From: JBEKTY01 sp049515555
Lineage (GTDB): Bacteria; Planctomycetota; Planctomycetia; Pirellulales; Thermoguttaceae
Length of the DNA: 64,000 bases
Assembly: GCA_049515555.1 (NCBI GenBank)
Contig: JBEKTY010000051.1
Span: 1 to 64,000 of the forward strand
Direction of reading: 5' to 3'
Below the pieces are notes generated by a model. It saw only the letters and a list, made by a program, of their open reading frames with translations, did no database searches and was not told the DNA's origin. Shown piece after piece: positions 1-8,469 of the stretch. Positions within the stretch are counted from its first letter, which is position 1. Each line of letters begins with the position of its first letter. The translations under genes were made by a program, and so were the position numbers.

Positions 1-114
1 ATCCAATGGTTGGGCGATCTGGCGGCCTCCGATCGGGCGCGGCGCGACCAGTCCGGCCCCGCCACGGCAGCCGACAGCCTCGACCGGTTGCTGGCCAGCA
101 CGTGGCGGCCGTAG
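1..114 (+). CDS. C-terminal fragment of a protein cut by the window edge
   Basis: The first frame is open from base 1 to a TAG at 112-114 and encodes the last 37 residues of a protein, ending LLASTWRP. The stretch is polar and alanine/arginine-rich with no recognisable motif. Product unknown. It is called coding because the frame is open to the window edge and codon use is GC-rich like the neighbours. Confidence 0.5.
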   Translation: MQWLGDLAASDRARRDQSGPATAADSLDRLLASTWRP

Positions 115-140
115 TCGCCGGGGGCAACCGCCGGGCCGAT

Positions 141-173
141 TTGCAATCTGGCGGCGGCCTGCTACGATATACT
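141..173 (+). promoter_or_regulatory. Possible sigma70-like promoter
   Basis: TTGCAA at 141-146 lies 16 bases before TACGAT (163-168), with an overlapping TATACT at 168-173. It sits just upstream of the tRNA-like fragment at 185 and the FHA-kinase gene, so it could once have served a tRNA and now the kinase. Matches are partial. Confidence 0.35.
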
Positions 174-184
174 GGACACGGACA

Positions 185-222
185 GGAGCGGTGGCCGAGT
201 GGTTTAGGTGCTTGGGACTCAT
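185..222 (+). pseudogene. 5' half of a class II (Ser/Leu-type) tRNA gene, truncated
   Basis: Bases 185-206 are identical over 22 positions to the 5' end of the intact tRNA-Ser at 6637: acceptor strand GGAGCGG, bases TG, then the D-arm. The match ends after the D-arm; the anticodon-arm region stops near CTCATA, and no variable arm, T-arm (GGTTCGA) or 3' acceptor strand follows. The kinase ribosome binding site and start codon occupy the place where the 3' half should be. It is most likely a displaced tRNA remnant and now forms part of the kinase leader. Confidence 0.6.
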
Positions 223-237
223 ACGCGGGAGGCGACC

Positions 238-1551
238 ATGGAGCAAGCCGGTCCTGCCGAAAGCTCGATCCGCCTGGAGGTCGTCGAGGGGCCCTTTCAG
301 GGCACGAACTTCGCGCTGACGGGGCACGAGAGCTTCGTGGTCGGCCGGTCCTCCCGGGCCCATTTGCGGCTGCCCAAGAAGGACCCTTATTTCTCCCGGG
401 TGCATTTCCTGATCGAGGTCAATCCTCCCCACTGCCGTCTAGTGGACATGCACAGCACCAATGGCACCCGGGTGAACGGGAGCGTGGTCGACGAGGTGCG
501 TCTGCAGGACGGTGACCTTGTACAGGGCGGCAACACGGTCATGCGGGTTCGCTTTCTCGGCGGTTGGTCCACCCCGGAACTTTCGGTCACCGCGGATTTT
601 TCAAGGCCTGCACCTGTACTCCCTCCACTGTCCGCGACGGGCAAGGCTAGCGGGCAAGCCAGCGCGGGCCCGTCTCCCGGGGCGGGGCAAAACGCCGCAC
701 CGCCGTCGTTGACCGTTCCGGGGTTCCGCGGGTTGCGAGAATTGGGCCGCGGGGGAATGGGCGTTATCTACTACGCCGAGCGTTGCTTGGACGGCCAGCC
801 GGTTGCCATCAAGGTAATCCGGCCCGCGGTGACCGTTTCGTCCAGGGAGATCCAGCGTTTCTTGCGTGAAACGCGGATTCTGCAACAGTTGTCGCATCCG
901 CGAATTGTTCCGTATTACGAGTCGGGAGAGGCCGGGGGCGTGCTGTACTTCGTCATGGAGTATATCGACGGCTGCGATGCGGCCGAAGTCCTGCGGCAGC
1001 AGGGCCGGCTGCCCATCCGCCTGGCCGTAGGGTGGCTTTGCGAGGCCCTGGAGGCCCTGCAATACGCCCACGACCAGGGATTCGTGCACCGCGACGTGAA
1101 ACCGGCCAACCTGCTCATTCGCCGGGACGACACGTGCCACCTCAGCGATTTCGGTCTTGCCCGCGCCTACCAGGCTTCGTCCATGAGCGGATTGACGATG
1201 TTGGAAGACGTCGGTGGAACGGTGCCCTACATGCCGCCGGAACAGATCACGCATTACCGCGAAGCGAAGCCGCCGGCCGACCAGTACGCGGCCGCGGCCG
1301 CGCTCTATCATCTTTTGACGGGGAGGTTCATCTTCGATTTCGAGGGCCTTTCCAGCCGCGAGCGGCTGTCGACGATCCTTTGCGACCCGCCCATCCCTAT
1401 CCGGCAGCGGCGCGCGGAGATCCCCGCGACCCTGGCTGACGTTATCCACAAAGCGCTGGACAAGAACGCCATGCGGCGGTTCGCCAGCGCGGGCGAGATG
1501 CAACGGGCCCTGGAAAAAGCCCTCCTCGCTCTGCCCGAGGAGGAACGGTAG
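238..1551 (+). CDS. FHA domain-Ser/Thr protein kinase
   Basis: A 437-residue signalling kinase. The N-terminal ~105 residues form an FHA phosphothreonine-binding domain (VVGRSSRAHLRL, FSRVHF, STNGTRVNG). A proline/alanine-rich linker leads to a Hanks-type kinase domain with glycine loop GRGGMG, lysine in VAIKV, HRDVKPAN catalytic loop, DFG and a PYMPPEQ activation segment. No membrane segment is visible, so it is probably cytosolic and may bind its own phosphorylated sites or those of partners. The ATG at 238 is preferred because GGGAGG lies 7 bases upstream and translation from there begins just before the FHA fold; an upstream in-frame start at 208 would lie inside the tRNA remnant. Confidence 0.88.
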   Translation: MEQAGPAESSIRLEVVEGPFQGTNFALTGHESFVVGRSSRAHLRLPKKDPYFSRVHFLIEVNPPHCRLVDMHSTNGTRVNGSVVDEVRLQDGDLVQGGNTVMRVRFLGGWSTPELSVTADFSRPAPVLPPLSATGKASGQASAGPSPGAGQNAAPPSLTVPGFRGLRELGRGGMGVIYYAERCLDGQPVAIKVIRPAVTVSSREIQRFLRETRILQQLSHPRIVPYYESGEAGGVLYFVMEYIDGCDAAEVLRQQGRLPIRLAVGWLCEALEALQYAHDQGFVHRDVKPANLLIRRDDTCHLSDFGLARAYQASSMSGLTMLEDVGGTVPYMPPEQITHYREAKPPADQYAAAAALYHLLTGRFIFDFEGLSSRERLSTILCDPPIPIRQRRAEIPATLADVIHKALDKNAMRRFASAGEMQRALEKALLALPEEER

Positions 1552-1717
1552 AACCTTGCGGTGCGAGCGTGGCGCCCCGAAGGGACTCTTGGATCCACGT
1601 GCCGTGAGCAACTTCCAGGGGCTACGGCCGCTGGGAGCGGCCGAAGAACCGGCTGCGGGCGGCCCCGGATTTCGAGCCCTTGAACGCGGGGCCCTCTCAA
1701 AATTTCTCGGCCCATCG

Positions 1718-4603
1718 TCAGCGGCGCGGTGGCCGCGGCGGTACGGTCGGTGTCGTCGCCGGCATCGACCAGATGCGAAGGCAATCATTACTGCTGGCGA
1801 CGCCGCTGCCAGGCCCATTGCGATTTCGCTCGTTGCGGACGGCCAACGTCCAATCGGCGTTCAAGGCGCTGCCGGCCCAAGCGGCAAGGAAGCGATAGGG
1901 CAGCATTTCGCGGGGCATCGCCGAGTCCCACAGCGATAACTCGCCGCTGGAGCTGGCCAAGATTACGCGTTTGCCGTCGGGACTAAGGCCCTGAAACGAG
2001 TGCGTCTGGGGCGTCGTCCAACAGAACTCGCCTCGCGTCAGGTCGAAAATACTCGCCGTCCTGCGAGTCTGCCTTTTGGAATTCTGCTCGTATGAGCAAC
2101 AGTCTACAGCGGCCATGGTTTCTGCATTCTGTGAGAACAGCAGTTTCCAGTTGCCTTGCTGGGTCTTGGCGGGATGGACCAGCAGCTTGGAGCCGGCCGG
2201 CACGAGTTGATTCTGCCGCGTGCTGATGCGCCATAATGTCAGTTGCGCATGGTCTGCCTTCTCGTAAGTCAGGGCGGCCAAGAGGCCTTGCGACGTGAAC
2301 CCCGCGACCATTGGCGAACGCTTCCCGCCCGGCAGCTCGATCACGGTCTTCGGGTTCGCCAAGGGCATCAGGCCGAACCGCGGCCCATCCACCAGCGCAT
2401 ATTGTCCGTCCGGGCTGAAGGCGGTCTGCCAGAGTGAACCGAACGGAGCCGGTTCGACGGCAAACGGCACTCCCGGCACGACGCCGAGCGCCCGTTGTTG
2501 CGCCGCATCGAACACGTACCAGGCGTTGCGATCTTTGACCAGCAGATAGCGGCCTTGCGGCGCCACCAGCACGCCGTAAATTCCCTCGGAGGGGAGCAGA
2601 CCCAACGGGAACGCGCACACCGGTTTGGCTGCGGTCGTGATTTGAAAGACCACGGCGGAAGCCGGGCGGTCCAAGGCAAACGCCCAGATTCCGCTCATAT
2701 CGAGAGTCCATGCCGTCGCCGGCAGATACGAATTCGAGCCGGCGGAAAAGGGGAGGCGTGCCGTTTTCTTTGCCGCAGAAGCGTGACTGCCGTCCGGAGA
2801 AAGGCCGGAATTCGCCCGGTTCTTCGAGCCGGCGAATCGAGGTATTCGTAGCGCCGTCTCCTGGGGCTGGATGCCGCGACACACGGCGGACAAGTAGTCC
2901 CATTCCCAAGCGCGGAACTGTGCGGGGCAGGAGCCCAGGAGCTTCTTGGCCTCAGTGGCGTTGCCTTGCCCGAGGGCTGTCTCGGCATCGCGAACGGCTT
3001 GCATATACTGGAGCCAGGGCACCTTCTGCTGTTCCTGCTCGGCATGCAGGGCTCGTTTCCCGGCGTCTTCCGCGGCCTGCTTGGCTTCCGCGGCGGCCAC
3101 GGTCGATTCGGCGAACTCCGTCTCGCGTTTCTTCAGTTCCCCCGCCATCTGCTGCCGCTGGTCGCGTTCCGCCTTCTCGGCGGCCTCGGCCTTGTTGCGT
3201 GCCTCGACTTCCCGCTGCAAATCAACCAGGGCCTGCTTGGCGATCTGTTCCTGGCGTTTGGCCTCGTCTTCCCGCTGCCGGGCGAGCCGCGATTGCTCCA
3301 CAGCGATCGCCCGCTGCTCCTGCGCCACCCTCGATTGTTCGCGCGCCACACGGGTCTGTTCCTCGGCGCGGGTCGTTTCGGACTGAGCGCGCTCGGTCTG
3401 TTGGCGTTCGCCGTCCAAGGCCCGCACCAACTGCTGGCGGGAGACAAGCAGGCCCGACGCGGCCAAGGTCGATGCCAGGGCCAGGACGGCGACGGCCGCG
3501 CTGAGGGCGGCCGGTACGGGATTCCGCCGCGCCCATTTGGCCGCCCGCTCGAACAGGCCCATCCGCCGCGCCCGGATCGGCTCGTCGTGCAGCCAGCGGC
3601 GGAGATCCTCGGCCAGGTCCTGGCAATCCGCGTAGCGGTCCGCGGGCCGGCGGGCCATGGCCTTCAGGCAAATGGTCTCCAGATCAGGCGGCACGCCGGG
3701 ATTGCGGCGCCGCGGCGGCTCCGGGTCGCTGTTGAGCAGGTTGAAGATCACCACCGCCGCCGGCCCCTCGAAGGGCGTGCCGCCGCAAAGCATCTCGTAG
3801 AGCACCGCGCCCAGGCTGTACTGGTCGCTGGCCGGCCCTACCGCGCCGAAAGCCGCGTCGGCTTGCTCGGGGGCCATGTAGGCGGGGGTGCCCATCAGAA
3901 CGCCGTCGTGTGTAAGCTTCTCTTCGGTCCGCTGGATGCGGGCCAACCCGAAATCCGTCAGCATGCATTGCCCCCGCCGGTCGACCATGATGTTGGCCGA
4001 CTTCACGTCGCGGTGCACGACGCCCATGCCGTGGGCATAGTACAGGGCCTCGGCCAGGTCGAAGGCAACCTGGGCGGCCTCCCGCAGCGTCAGACGCGCG
4101 TCGGCAATCACTTCGGCCAGCGTCCGGCCCTCGATGAAGGCCGAGGCAATGTACAGGCGGTCGCCATCGGTCCCGGCGTCGTACACCGGGACAATGTGCG
4201 GGTGGCGCAACTGGGCGGCGGCCTTCGGCTCGCGGAGGAAACGCGACCGGGTCTCGGGCCGATCCATCAACTCCGCCCGGGGGACTTTCAGCGCCACCTC
4301 GCGCTCCAGGACCGCATCGTAGGCGCGGTACACCGCACCGAAGGCCCCACGCCCCAGCAGGCCGCGGATCTCGAACCGCCCCAGCCGCTCGGGGCATGGC
4401 GCGTCGGGCGCGGGCTGCGCCGCCGGAGGACCGCCGCGAGTATCGGCCGCCGGCAGGGCCTCGGCCGCCATGGCCGGCCCCGGCCGCTCCGCCCGGAACC
4501 GCTCGCCACACTGCCGGCAGACGACCGTAGCGCCGATCCGATCGTCGCGGACTTGATACTTCTTCCCGCAGCCTGCCCGCGGGCACGAGACGGTAATGGG
4601 CAT
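1718..4603 (-). CDS. Zinc-ribbon Ser/Thr protein kinase with coiled coil and C-terminal beta-propeller-like region
   Basis: 961 residues. The first 40 residues carry a CxxxxC...CxxC zinc ribbon of the kind common in planctomycete sensors. A Hanks kinase domain follows (LLGRGAFGAVYRA, VALKVPR, HRDVKSAN, DFGLAR, GTPAYMAPEQ). A single hydrophobic segment (~residues 365-390) comes next, then a long Glu/Gln/Arg-rich coiled coil (~390-530) and a C-terminal region with repeated SPDG strands typical of WD40-like or PQQ-like propellers. The kinase is probably cytoplasmic and tethered to the membrane, with the coiled coil and propeller outside or acting as a docking platform. It converges with the FHA kinase across 166 bp and is followed upstream by the 4627-6279 gene 23 bp away, on the same strand. 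Confidence 0.85.
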   Translation of the reverse strand: MPITVSCPRAGCGKKYQVRDDRIGATVVCRQCGERFRAERPGPAMAAEALPAADTRGGPPAAQPAPDAPCPERLGRFEIRGLLGRGAFGAVYRAYDAVLEREVALKVPRAELMDRPETRSRFLREPKAAAQLRHPHIVPVYDAGTDGDRLYIASAFIEGRTLAEVIADARLTLREAAQVAFDLAEALYYAHGMGVVHRDVKSANIMVDRRGQCMLTDFGLARIQRTEEKLTHDGVLMGTPAYMAPEQADAAFGAVGPASDQYSLGAVLYEMLCGGTPFEGPAAVVIFNLLNSDPEPPRRRNPGVPPDLETICLKAMARRPADRYADCQDLAEDLRRWLHDEPIRARRMGLFERAAKWARRNPVPAALSAAVAVLALASTLAASGLLVSRQQLVRALDGERQQTERAQSETTRAEEQTRVAREQSRVAQEQRAIAVEQSRLARQREDEAKRQEQIAKQALVDLQREVEARNKAEAAEKAERDQRQQMAGELKKRETEFAESTVAAAEAKQAAEDAGKRALHAEQEQQKVPWLQYMQAVRDAETALGQGNATEAKKLLGSCPAQFRAWEWDYLSAVCRGIQPQETALRIPRFAGSKNRANSGLSPDGSHASAAKKTARLPFSAGSNSYLPATAWTLDMSGIWAFALDRPASAVVFQITTAAKPVCAFPLGLLPSEGIYGVLVAPQGRYLLVKDRNAWYVFDAAQQRALGVVPGVPFAVEPAPFGSLWQTAFSPDGQYALVDGPRFGLMPLANPKTVIELPGGKRSPMVAGFTSQGLLAALTYEKADHAQLTLWRISTRQNQLVPAGSKLLVHPAKTQQGNWKLLFSQNAETMAAVDCCSYEQNSKRQTRRTASIFDLTRGEFCWTTPQTHSFQGLSPDGKRVILASSSGELSLWDSAMPREMLPYRFLAAWAGSALNADWTLAVRNERNRNGPGSGVASSNDCLRIWSMPATTPTVPPRPPRR

Positions 4604-4626
4604 GACCGATCCCGACCGTGAAACGG

Positions 4627-6279
4627 TTATTTGTGTTTACCTGGCCCTCCCGCCAAGCCCCGGAGCGCCGTCAGGACTTTGTTGACCTGTTCCTGTATCC
4701 GGTACGTGGTGGAGACGGTGAGCGTGGGGCCTGCGGCCGTCAAATGGGTCGCGATCGAACTCCGACCACCAACTTGCTCCCAATCCAATGGGGACACGGT
4801 GCCCGTAATCACCTCTACCAAGTCGTCTGCCGAGGCCCCGCCTTTCATCAAGTCTCCCACGGCGTAGCTGACGGCGGTGAACATGCCGGCGATCTTTCCG
4901 CTGCCCTCGATTTCCGCCGAAGACGCAACGACAATTACGCCCTCGTCAACAGTCCAGTCGAGTTGAAGATCCGCCAGCATGTACGTCAATACGTTGCGCA
5001 GGGTGAGGCCGGCGGCCCGAAACGTGACGGGCGTGTCCAAAGCCATCCCTTGCTCCTCCAAAGACTTCCGGGAGACACGAAAGGGAACTTTCGTCCGCGA
5101 CCCAAGCTCGGCGATCACGTCCTCCAGTTTCACTTGCCTGAAGTCTACGGGAAAGGTCTGCCCCAGGGCCGTTGCCACCACGTTCTTGCCGCGGGTTGTC
5201 GCCGGCAGCGCACTGACGGTCACCGGACTGACTTTCAGCAACGCCGCGACCTCTTTGTGTACGTCGCTCGACTGGTTGACAACCAGCGCGCCGCTGCTGC
5301 CGAGCCAGATTCCCCGCACGCTGCCCCGCCCACCGACCCCTTCCCACGATGTGGGCGCGACCGTGCTGGTGAGGACCTCGATGGTTTTCTTGAAAGAGAC
5401 CGTCAGCGGCCCGCGATTCCCGGCGCGGCCGATGGCCCCGGCCGCGACTGCCGCGGCCGCGGAAACGGGATACACCCGCGTGGTCAGCTTGGCGTCGGCT
5501 TGCTCCAACGTCGTCACCAGGATCGTGTTGTCGCAAACGTCGTAGGCCAGCTTCAGGTCCTTCAAGAGCATGCCGAGGGCCTTCTCGAGTTTCACTCCGT
5601 CAATCCGCTCGGTGATCGGCTTGTCCGTGCCAATGCCCTCGACGACCAACGGTCTTTTGCAAAGAATGATCTCGACGCCGTATTGGGCGGAGATCGCGTC
5701 CATGGCGTCCTCAAGAGGAGTGTCCTGGAACTCCAATTTCGCCGCTTGCGCCAGGGCCCGCGCAACGTTGCCGGGCCCCGTTCGCGGATCGGCCTTGGAG
5801 GGCTTCGTTTTCTTCTGCACCGGGCGGGATTTCGCGGCCGGGGCGGCCGGAGCACTGGCTTCTTTCCCGGCCCGGCCTGCGACGTACTTGCGGTCCGCAT
5901 CGCTCAGGACCTCCAAGGGCACGGCGACGATCTTGCCGTCGGCCCGCCTCAGCCACACTTTCTGCGCTTCAACCTTGAGAAACGTCGCTTCGACGGTGTG
6001 CTTTCCGTCGTTGGTGGTCCATGTGCGCGGGCTGCTGCCATTGGGCCCAGGCTGCGCAGCAAGCGGCTTTCTGGTGGGCTTCTCGGCGGGGGCGCCTTCC
6101 TGGCAAAGCCCAATGACAGCCAGAACGCATCCAAGGAGCAGGATGGTGATGACGAGAACGGCGGCAGTCCGTCTGCCGGCAACAGCAGACAGGAAACACC
6201 CCGCGATCCGAGCCGGCATGCGATGGTCCATAGAGAACCTCTGCCACTGGCGCAGTTGTCTATTACAGACAACCATCAT
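4627..6279 (-). CDS. SHD1-domain membrane-anchored protein with secretin N-domain-like repeats
   Basis: About 550 residues. A hydrophobic segment (TAAVLVITILLLGCVLAVIG) near residues 40-58 acts as signal or anchor. It is followed by an SHD1-like module (WTTNDGKHTVEATFLKVE, then LRRADGKIVAVPLEVLSDAD). The remainder contains two related segments with the alternating pattern of STN/secretin N-domains (LEFQDTPLEDAMDAISAQYG and VTFRAAGLTLRNVLTYMLAD). Such proteins are recurrent in Planctomycetota but their role is not established. The start could be the tandem ATGATG at 6279 (AAGGG upstream) or the later Met of MDHRMPAR; the ends of this gene and the integrase fragment overlap by 17 bp. Confidence 0.72.
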   Translation of the reverse strand: MMVVCNRQLRQWQRFSMDHRMPARIAGCFLSAVAGRRTAAVLVITILLLGCVLAVIGLCQEGAPAEKPTRKPLAAQPGPNGSSPRTWTTNDGKHTVEATFLKVEAQKVWLRRADGKIVAVPLEVLSDADRKYVAGRAGKEASAPAAPAAKSRPVQKKTKPSKADPRTGPGNVARALAQAAKLEFQDTPLEDAMDAISAQYGVEIILCKRPLVVEGIGTDKPITERIDGVKLEKALGMLLKDLKLAYDVCDNTILVTTLEQADAKLTTRVYPVSAAAAVAAGAIGRAGNRGPLTVSFKKTIEVLTSTVAPTSWEGVGGRGSVRGIWLGSSGALVVNQSSDVHKEVAALLKVSPVTVSALPATTRGKNVVATALGQTFPVDFRQVKLEDVIAELGSRTKVPFRVSRKSLEEQGMALDTPVTFRAAGLTLRNVLTYMLADLQLDWTVDEGVIVVASSAEIEGSGKIAGMFTAVSYAVGDLMKGGASADDLVEVITGTVSPLDWEQVGGRSSIATHLTAAGPTLTVSTTYRIQEQVNKVLTALRGLAGGPGKHK

Positions 6280-6520
6280 AGCCCTTCATAGAGACAATGC
6301 AATCCCTCTGGATGGGCCCTCTGAATGGAATCGCTGCCATGCGTTTCAACCGGGGTGTCACGGTCGAACGTTTCGACCAGGCGGCGGCCACCTTACCGAA
6401 GTAGTGGGACCGCCCACGCACATTCTTGCACCAGTAGCCGCGGGGATGGACCGCCAGCGGGAAGTCGGGCCGGGGCTTGCCCACTTTCCCACAACGGGGC
6501 TTTCGGGTAGGCTTGGGCAT
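6263..6520 (-). pseudogene. Truncated tyrosine recombinase (N-terminal fragment)
   Basis: Residues 1-45 (MPKPTRKPRCGKVGKPRPDF, then FPLAVHPRGYWCKNVRGRSHYFGKV) match the characteristic N-terminus of planctomycete site-specific integrases: basic leader, PRPDFPL..H..G.W.KKIRGK.HYFG. After YFGK the sequence loses similarity and stops at 85 residues; the SAM-like core-binding and catalytic R...HxxR...Y domains are absent. Its start lies 116 bp from tRNA-Ser(TGA), a usual integration target. Two GGGTGTACAA copies with 12-bp period (6551-6572) lie upstream of its start and could be operator or arm-type sites. Likely the relic of an element once inserted at this tRNA. Confidence 0.6.
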
Positions 6521-6636
6521 GGCGACGTTCTCCAGGGGGTTGGAGGTGTCGGGTGTACAAACGGGTGTACAAGTTCAATCCCCGATTGCACCGCAACCAC
6601 AGGAACATCAATAACCCCCGGGAAAAACTGGGTAAT

Positions 6637-6723
6637 GGAGCGGTGGCCGAGTGGTTTAAGGCGCCAGTCTTGAAAACTGGAGTGCTCGCAAGGGCACCGG
6701 GGGTTCAAATCCCTCCCGCTCCG
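6637..6723 (+). tRNA. tRNA-Ser (anticodon TGA)
   Basis: 87-nt class II tRNA. Acceptor GGAGCGG (6637-6643) pairs with CCGCTCC (6716-6722), discriminator G at 6723. The anticodon stem CCAGT/ACTGG encloses CTTGAAA, placing TGA at 6671-6673. A long variable arm and a T-loop TTCAAAT are present. The 3' CCA is not encoded. The first 22 bases are repeated at 185-206. Confidence 0.95.
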
Positions 6724-6735
6724 CTCATATTTCCA

Positions 6736-6798
6736 GCGGCCAGAAATGGTACGACCCGTTCGCTATTGTTACGGTTCGCAGCATTTCAAACCGGGCGG
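6736..6798 (+). other. Conserved 63-bp block, copy 1
   Basis: An ungapped alignment of this block with 58781-58843 gives about 46 identities in 63, including GCGGCCAG at the start, TTGTTACGGT in the centre and TTCAAAC near the end. This copy lies 13 bp after tRNA-Ser and about 270 bp before the efflux adaptor gene, in an otherwise featureless ~340-bp interval. Function unknown; a shared promoter or leader element is one possibility. Confidence 0.45.
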
Positions 6799-7066
6799 CG
6801 AATAAGGCCCGGATGGAACGCAAGAACTGATCGCGCTGCTTATTATTTGCACAGCCCGTGCCGGCCGCCTTCCGTGCTATAACATTCTCCCCCGCAATCC
6901 CCGTGGAAGTCGTGGCGGCACAGGGTTTGCTCCTCTTGTATCCTTGAAGGCAGTGCTGCCGCCAGTCGGGTGGCATTGAAGCTATCGGTTGGCCGGTAAG
7001 GAAGTATTTCGTCGCCATCGCGCCAACAGGCATCCGGGAGAAAGCGGCGTGGTTTCTCGGGCGGGA

Positions 7067-8455
7067 ATGAGACGTAAGGGCTGGCCGATCCTGCTGGGGT
7101 TGGCGGCGGTGGTCGTCGTGGCGGGCATCGTCTACTCGACCTGTGGCCGCGCGGCGCCGAGCGGGTCACCGGACGGGAAGCCGGACGTGCCCTCGGCCCC
7201 GGGGCGGCCGGCGGCCGCCGCGCAACTGGTGGCCGGGTCGCCCGATACGATCCGGCTGGAGCCGGGCGCGGCCGATTCGCTGCATGTCCAGACGGTCGAA
7301 GTCCGGCCGGTGACCGAGCCCCGCACGCTCGAGTTGCAAGGCTCGCTGGCCCTGGACACCGATCGCCTGGTCCGGCTGCATAGTCGTTTTGCGGGCGAAG
7401 TGATCGAGGTGACCGAGGTCCCCGACGAGGCCGCGACGCACCGCGCGGGCCGGAGCGTGCTGCGGCCGATAAGTTTCGGCGATGCGGTCTGCCGGGGCCA
7501 GCTCCTGGCGGTGGTGTGGTGCAAGGATCTCGGCGAGAAGAAGAGCGAGCTGGCCGACGCCCTCTCGCAGTTGCACTTCGACCAGGAGCAGTTGGCCAAG
7601 ATGAGCGTGGCGTCGCGCGACGGCGCGATCTCGGATGCCCGCGTGCGACTGCAAGAGCGGAACGTGGAATCCGACCTGACGGCCGTGGCCCGGGCCGAGC
7701 GGACGCTGCGGGTGTGGCGTTTGCCGGAAAGCGAGATCGAAGCCGTCAGGCAGGAAGCCCGGCGGATTCGCGAGCGGAAGGGCAAGCGGGACCCGGAGAA
7801 AGAGAAGAACTGGGCCCGCGTGGAAGTCGCCGCACCCCTGGACGGCACGATCCTCGAAAAGAACGTCTCGCTGGGCGACATCGTCGATACCACCAGCGAT
7901 CTGTTCAAGGTGGCCAACGTCGACACGCTGACGGTGTGGGCCAACGCCTACGAGGAGAATCTGCCGGCCCTGTTGGACCTGCCGCCGGAGAAGGCGCGCT
8001 GGACGGTGCGGCTGGGGGCCGACCGGGAGCTGCCGCCCTTGCCGGGCCGGATCGAGAAGATCGGCTACGTCAGCGACCCGGCCCAGCACACGGTGATGGT
8101 GATGGGCCGGGTGGAGAATCCCGGCCGTCGATTGCGGGCCGGGCAGTTCATCACGGCCACGGTGGCCTTGCCGCCTTCGCCGCACGAGGCGGTGGTTCCG
8201 GCCGCGGCGATGGTGGAAGACGGCCACGAGAGCGTGGTCTTCGTCGCGCCCGATCCGCGGCAGCCCTGCTACGCCCTGCGCCGCGTGGCCGTCGCCTGGC
8301 GGAGCCAGAAGGAGGTGTACCTCCGCTGCCGGCTGACGCCGCAGGAGACGGCCCGCGGGCTAAAGCCGCTGCAGCCCGGCAGCCGCGTGGTGGCCAGCGG
8401 GGCCATCGAGCTCCGCTCGGCGCTGGCCGACCTGGCGGCCAAGGCCGGCCAGTAA
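7067..8455 (+). CDS. RND efflux periplasmic adaptor (HlyD/CusB type membrane fusion protein)
   Basis: 462 residues. An N-terminal hydrophobic segment (WPILLGLAAVVVVAGIVY) serves as signal-anchor. It is followed by a beta-barrel/lipoyl region, a helical hairpin rich in Glu/Arg/Lys (ELADALSQLHFDQEQ to IRERKGKRD), and the second lipoyl half (VAAPLDGTILEKNVSLGDIV). The C-terminal strands (GRIEKIGYVSDPAQHTVMV, LRAGQFITATV) are typical of efflux adaptors. It links an inner-membrane RND pump to an outer-membrane channel. The pump gene starts 14 bp downstream, so the two are co-transcribed. The ATG at 7067 is preferred; GTG at 7049 and TTG at 6989 are in-frame alternatives. Confidence 0.88.
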   Translation: MRRKGWPILLGLAAVVVVAGIVYSTCGRAAPSGSPDGKPDVPSAPGRPAAAAQLVAGSPDTIRLEPGAADSLHVQTVEVRPVTEPRTLELQGSLALDTDRLVRLHSRFAGEVIEVTEVPDEAATHRAGRSVLRPISFGDAVCRGQLLAVVWCKDLGEKKSELADALSQLHFDQEQLAKMSVASRDGAISDARVRLQERNVESDLTAVARAERTLRVWRLPESEIEAVRQEARRIRERKGKRDPEKEKNWARVEVAAPLDGTILEKNVSLGDIVDTTSDLFKVANVDTLTVWANAYEENLPALLDLPPEKARWTVRLGADRELPPLPGRIEKIGYVSDPAQHTVMVMGRVENPGRRLRAGQFITATVALPPSPHEAVVPAAAMVEDGHESVVFVAPDPRQPCYALRRVAVAWRSQKEVYLRCRLTPQETARGLKPLQPGSRVVASGAIELRSALADLAAKAGQ

Positions 8456-8469
8456 CGACAGGCGGCACG

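Noticed and set aside
6..515. Long plus-strand open frame at the start
   Set aside because: It overlaps the true end of a frame at 1-114 and the FHA kinase; arginine/glycine-rich composition is that of a shadow frame.
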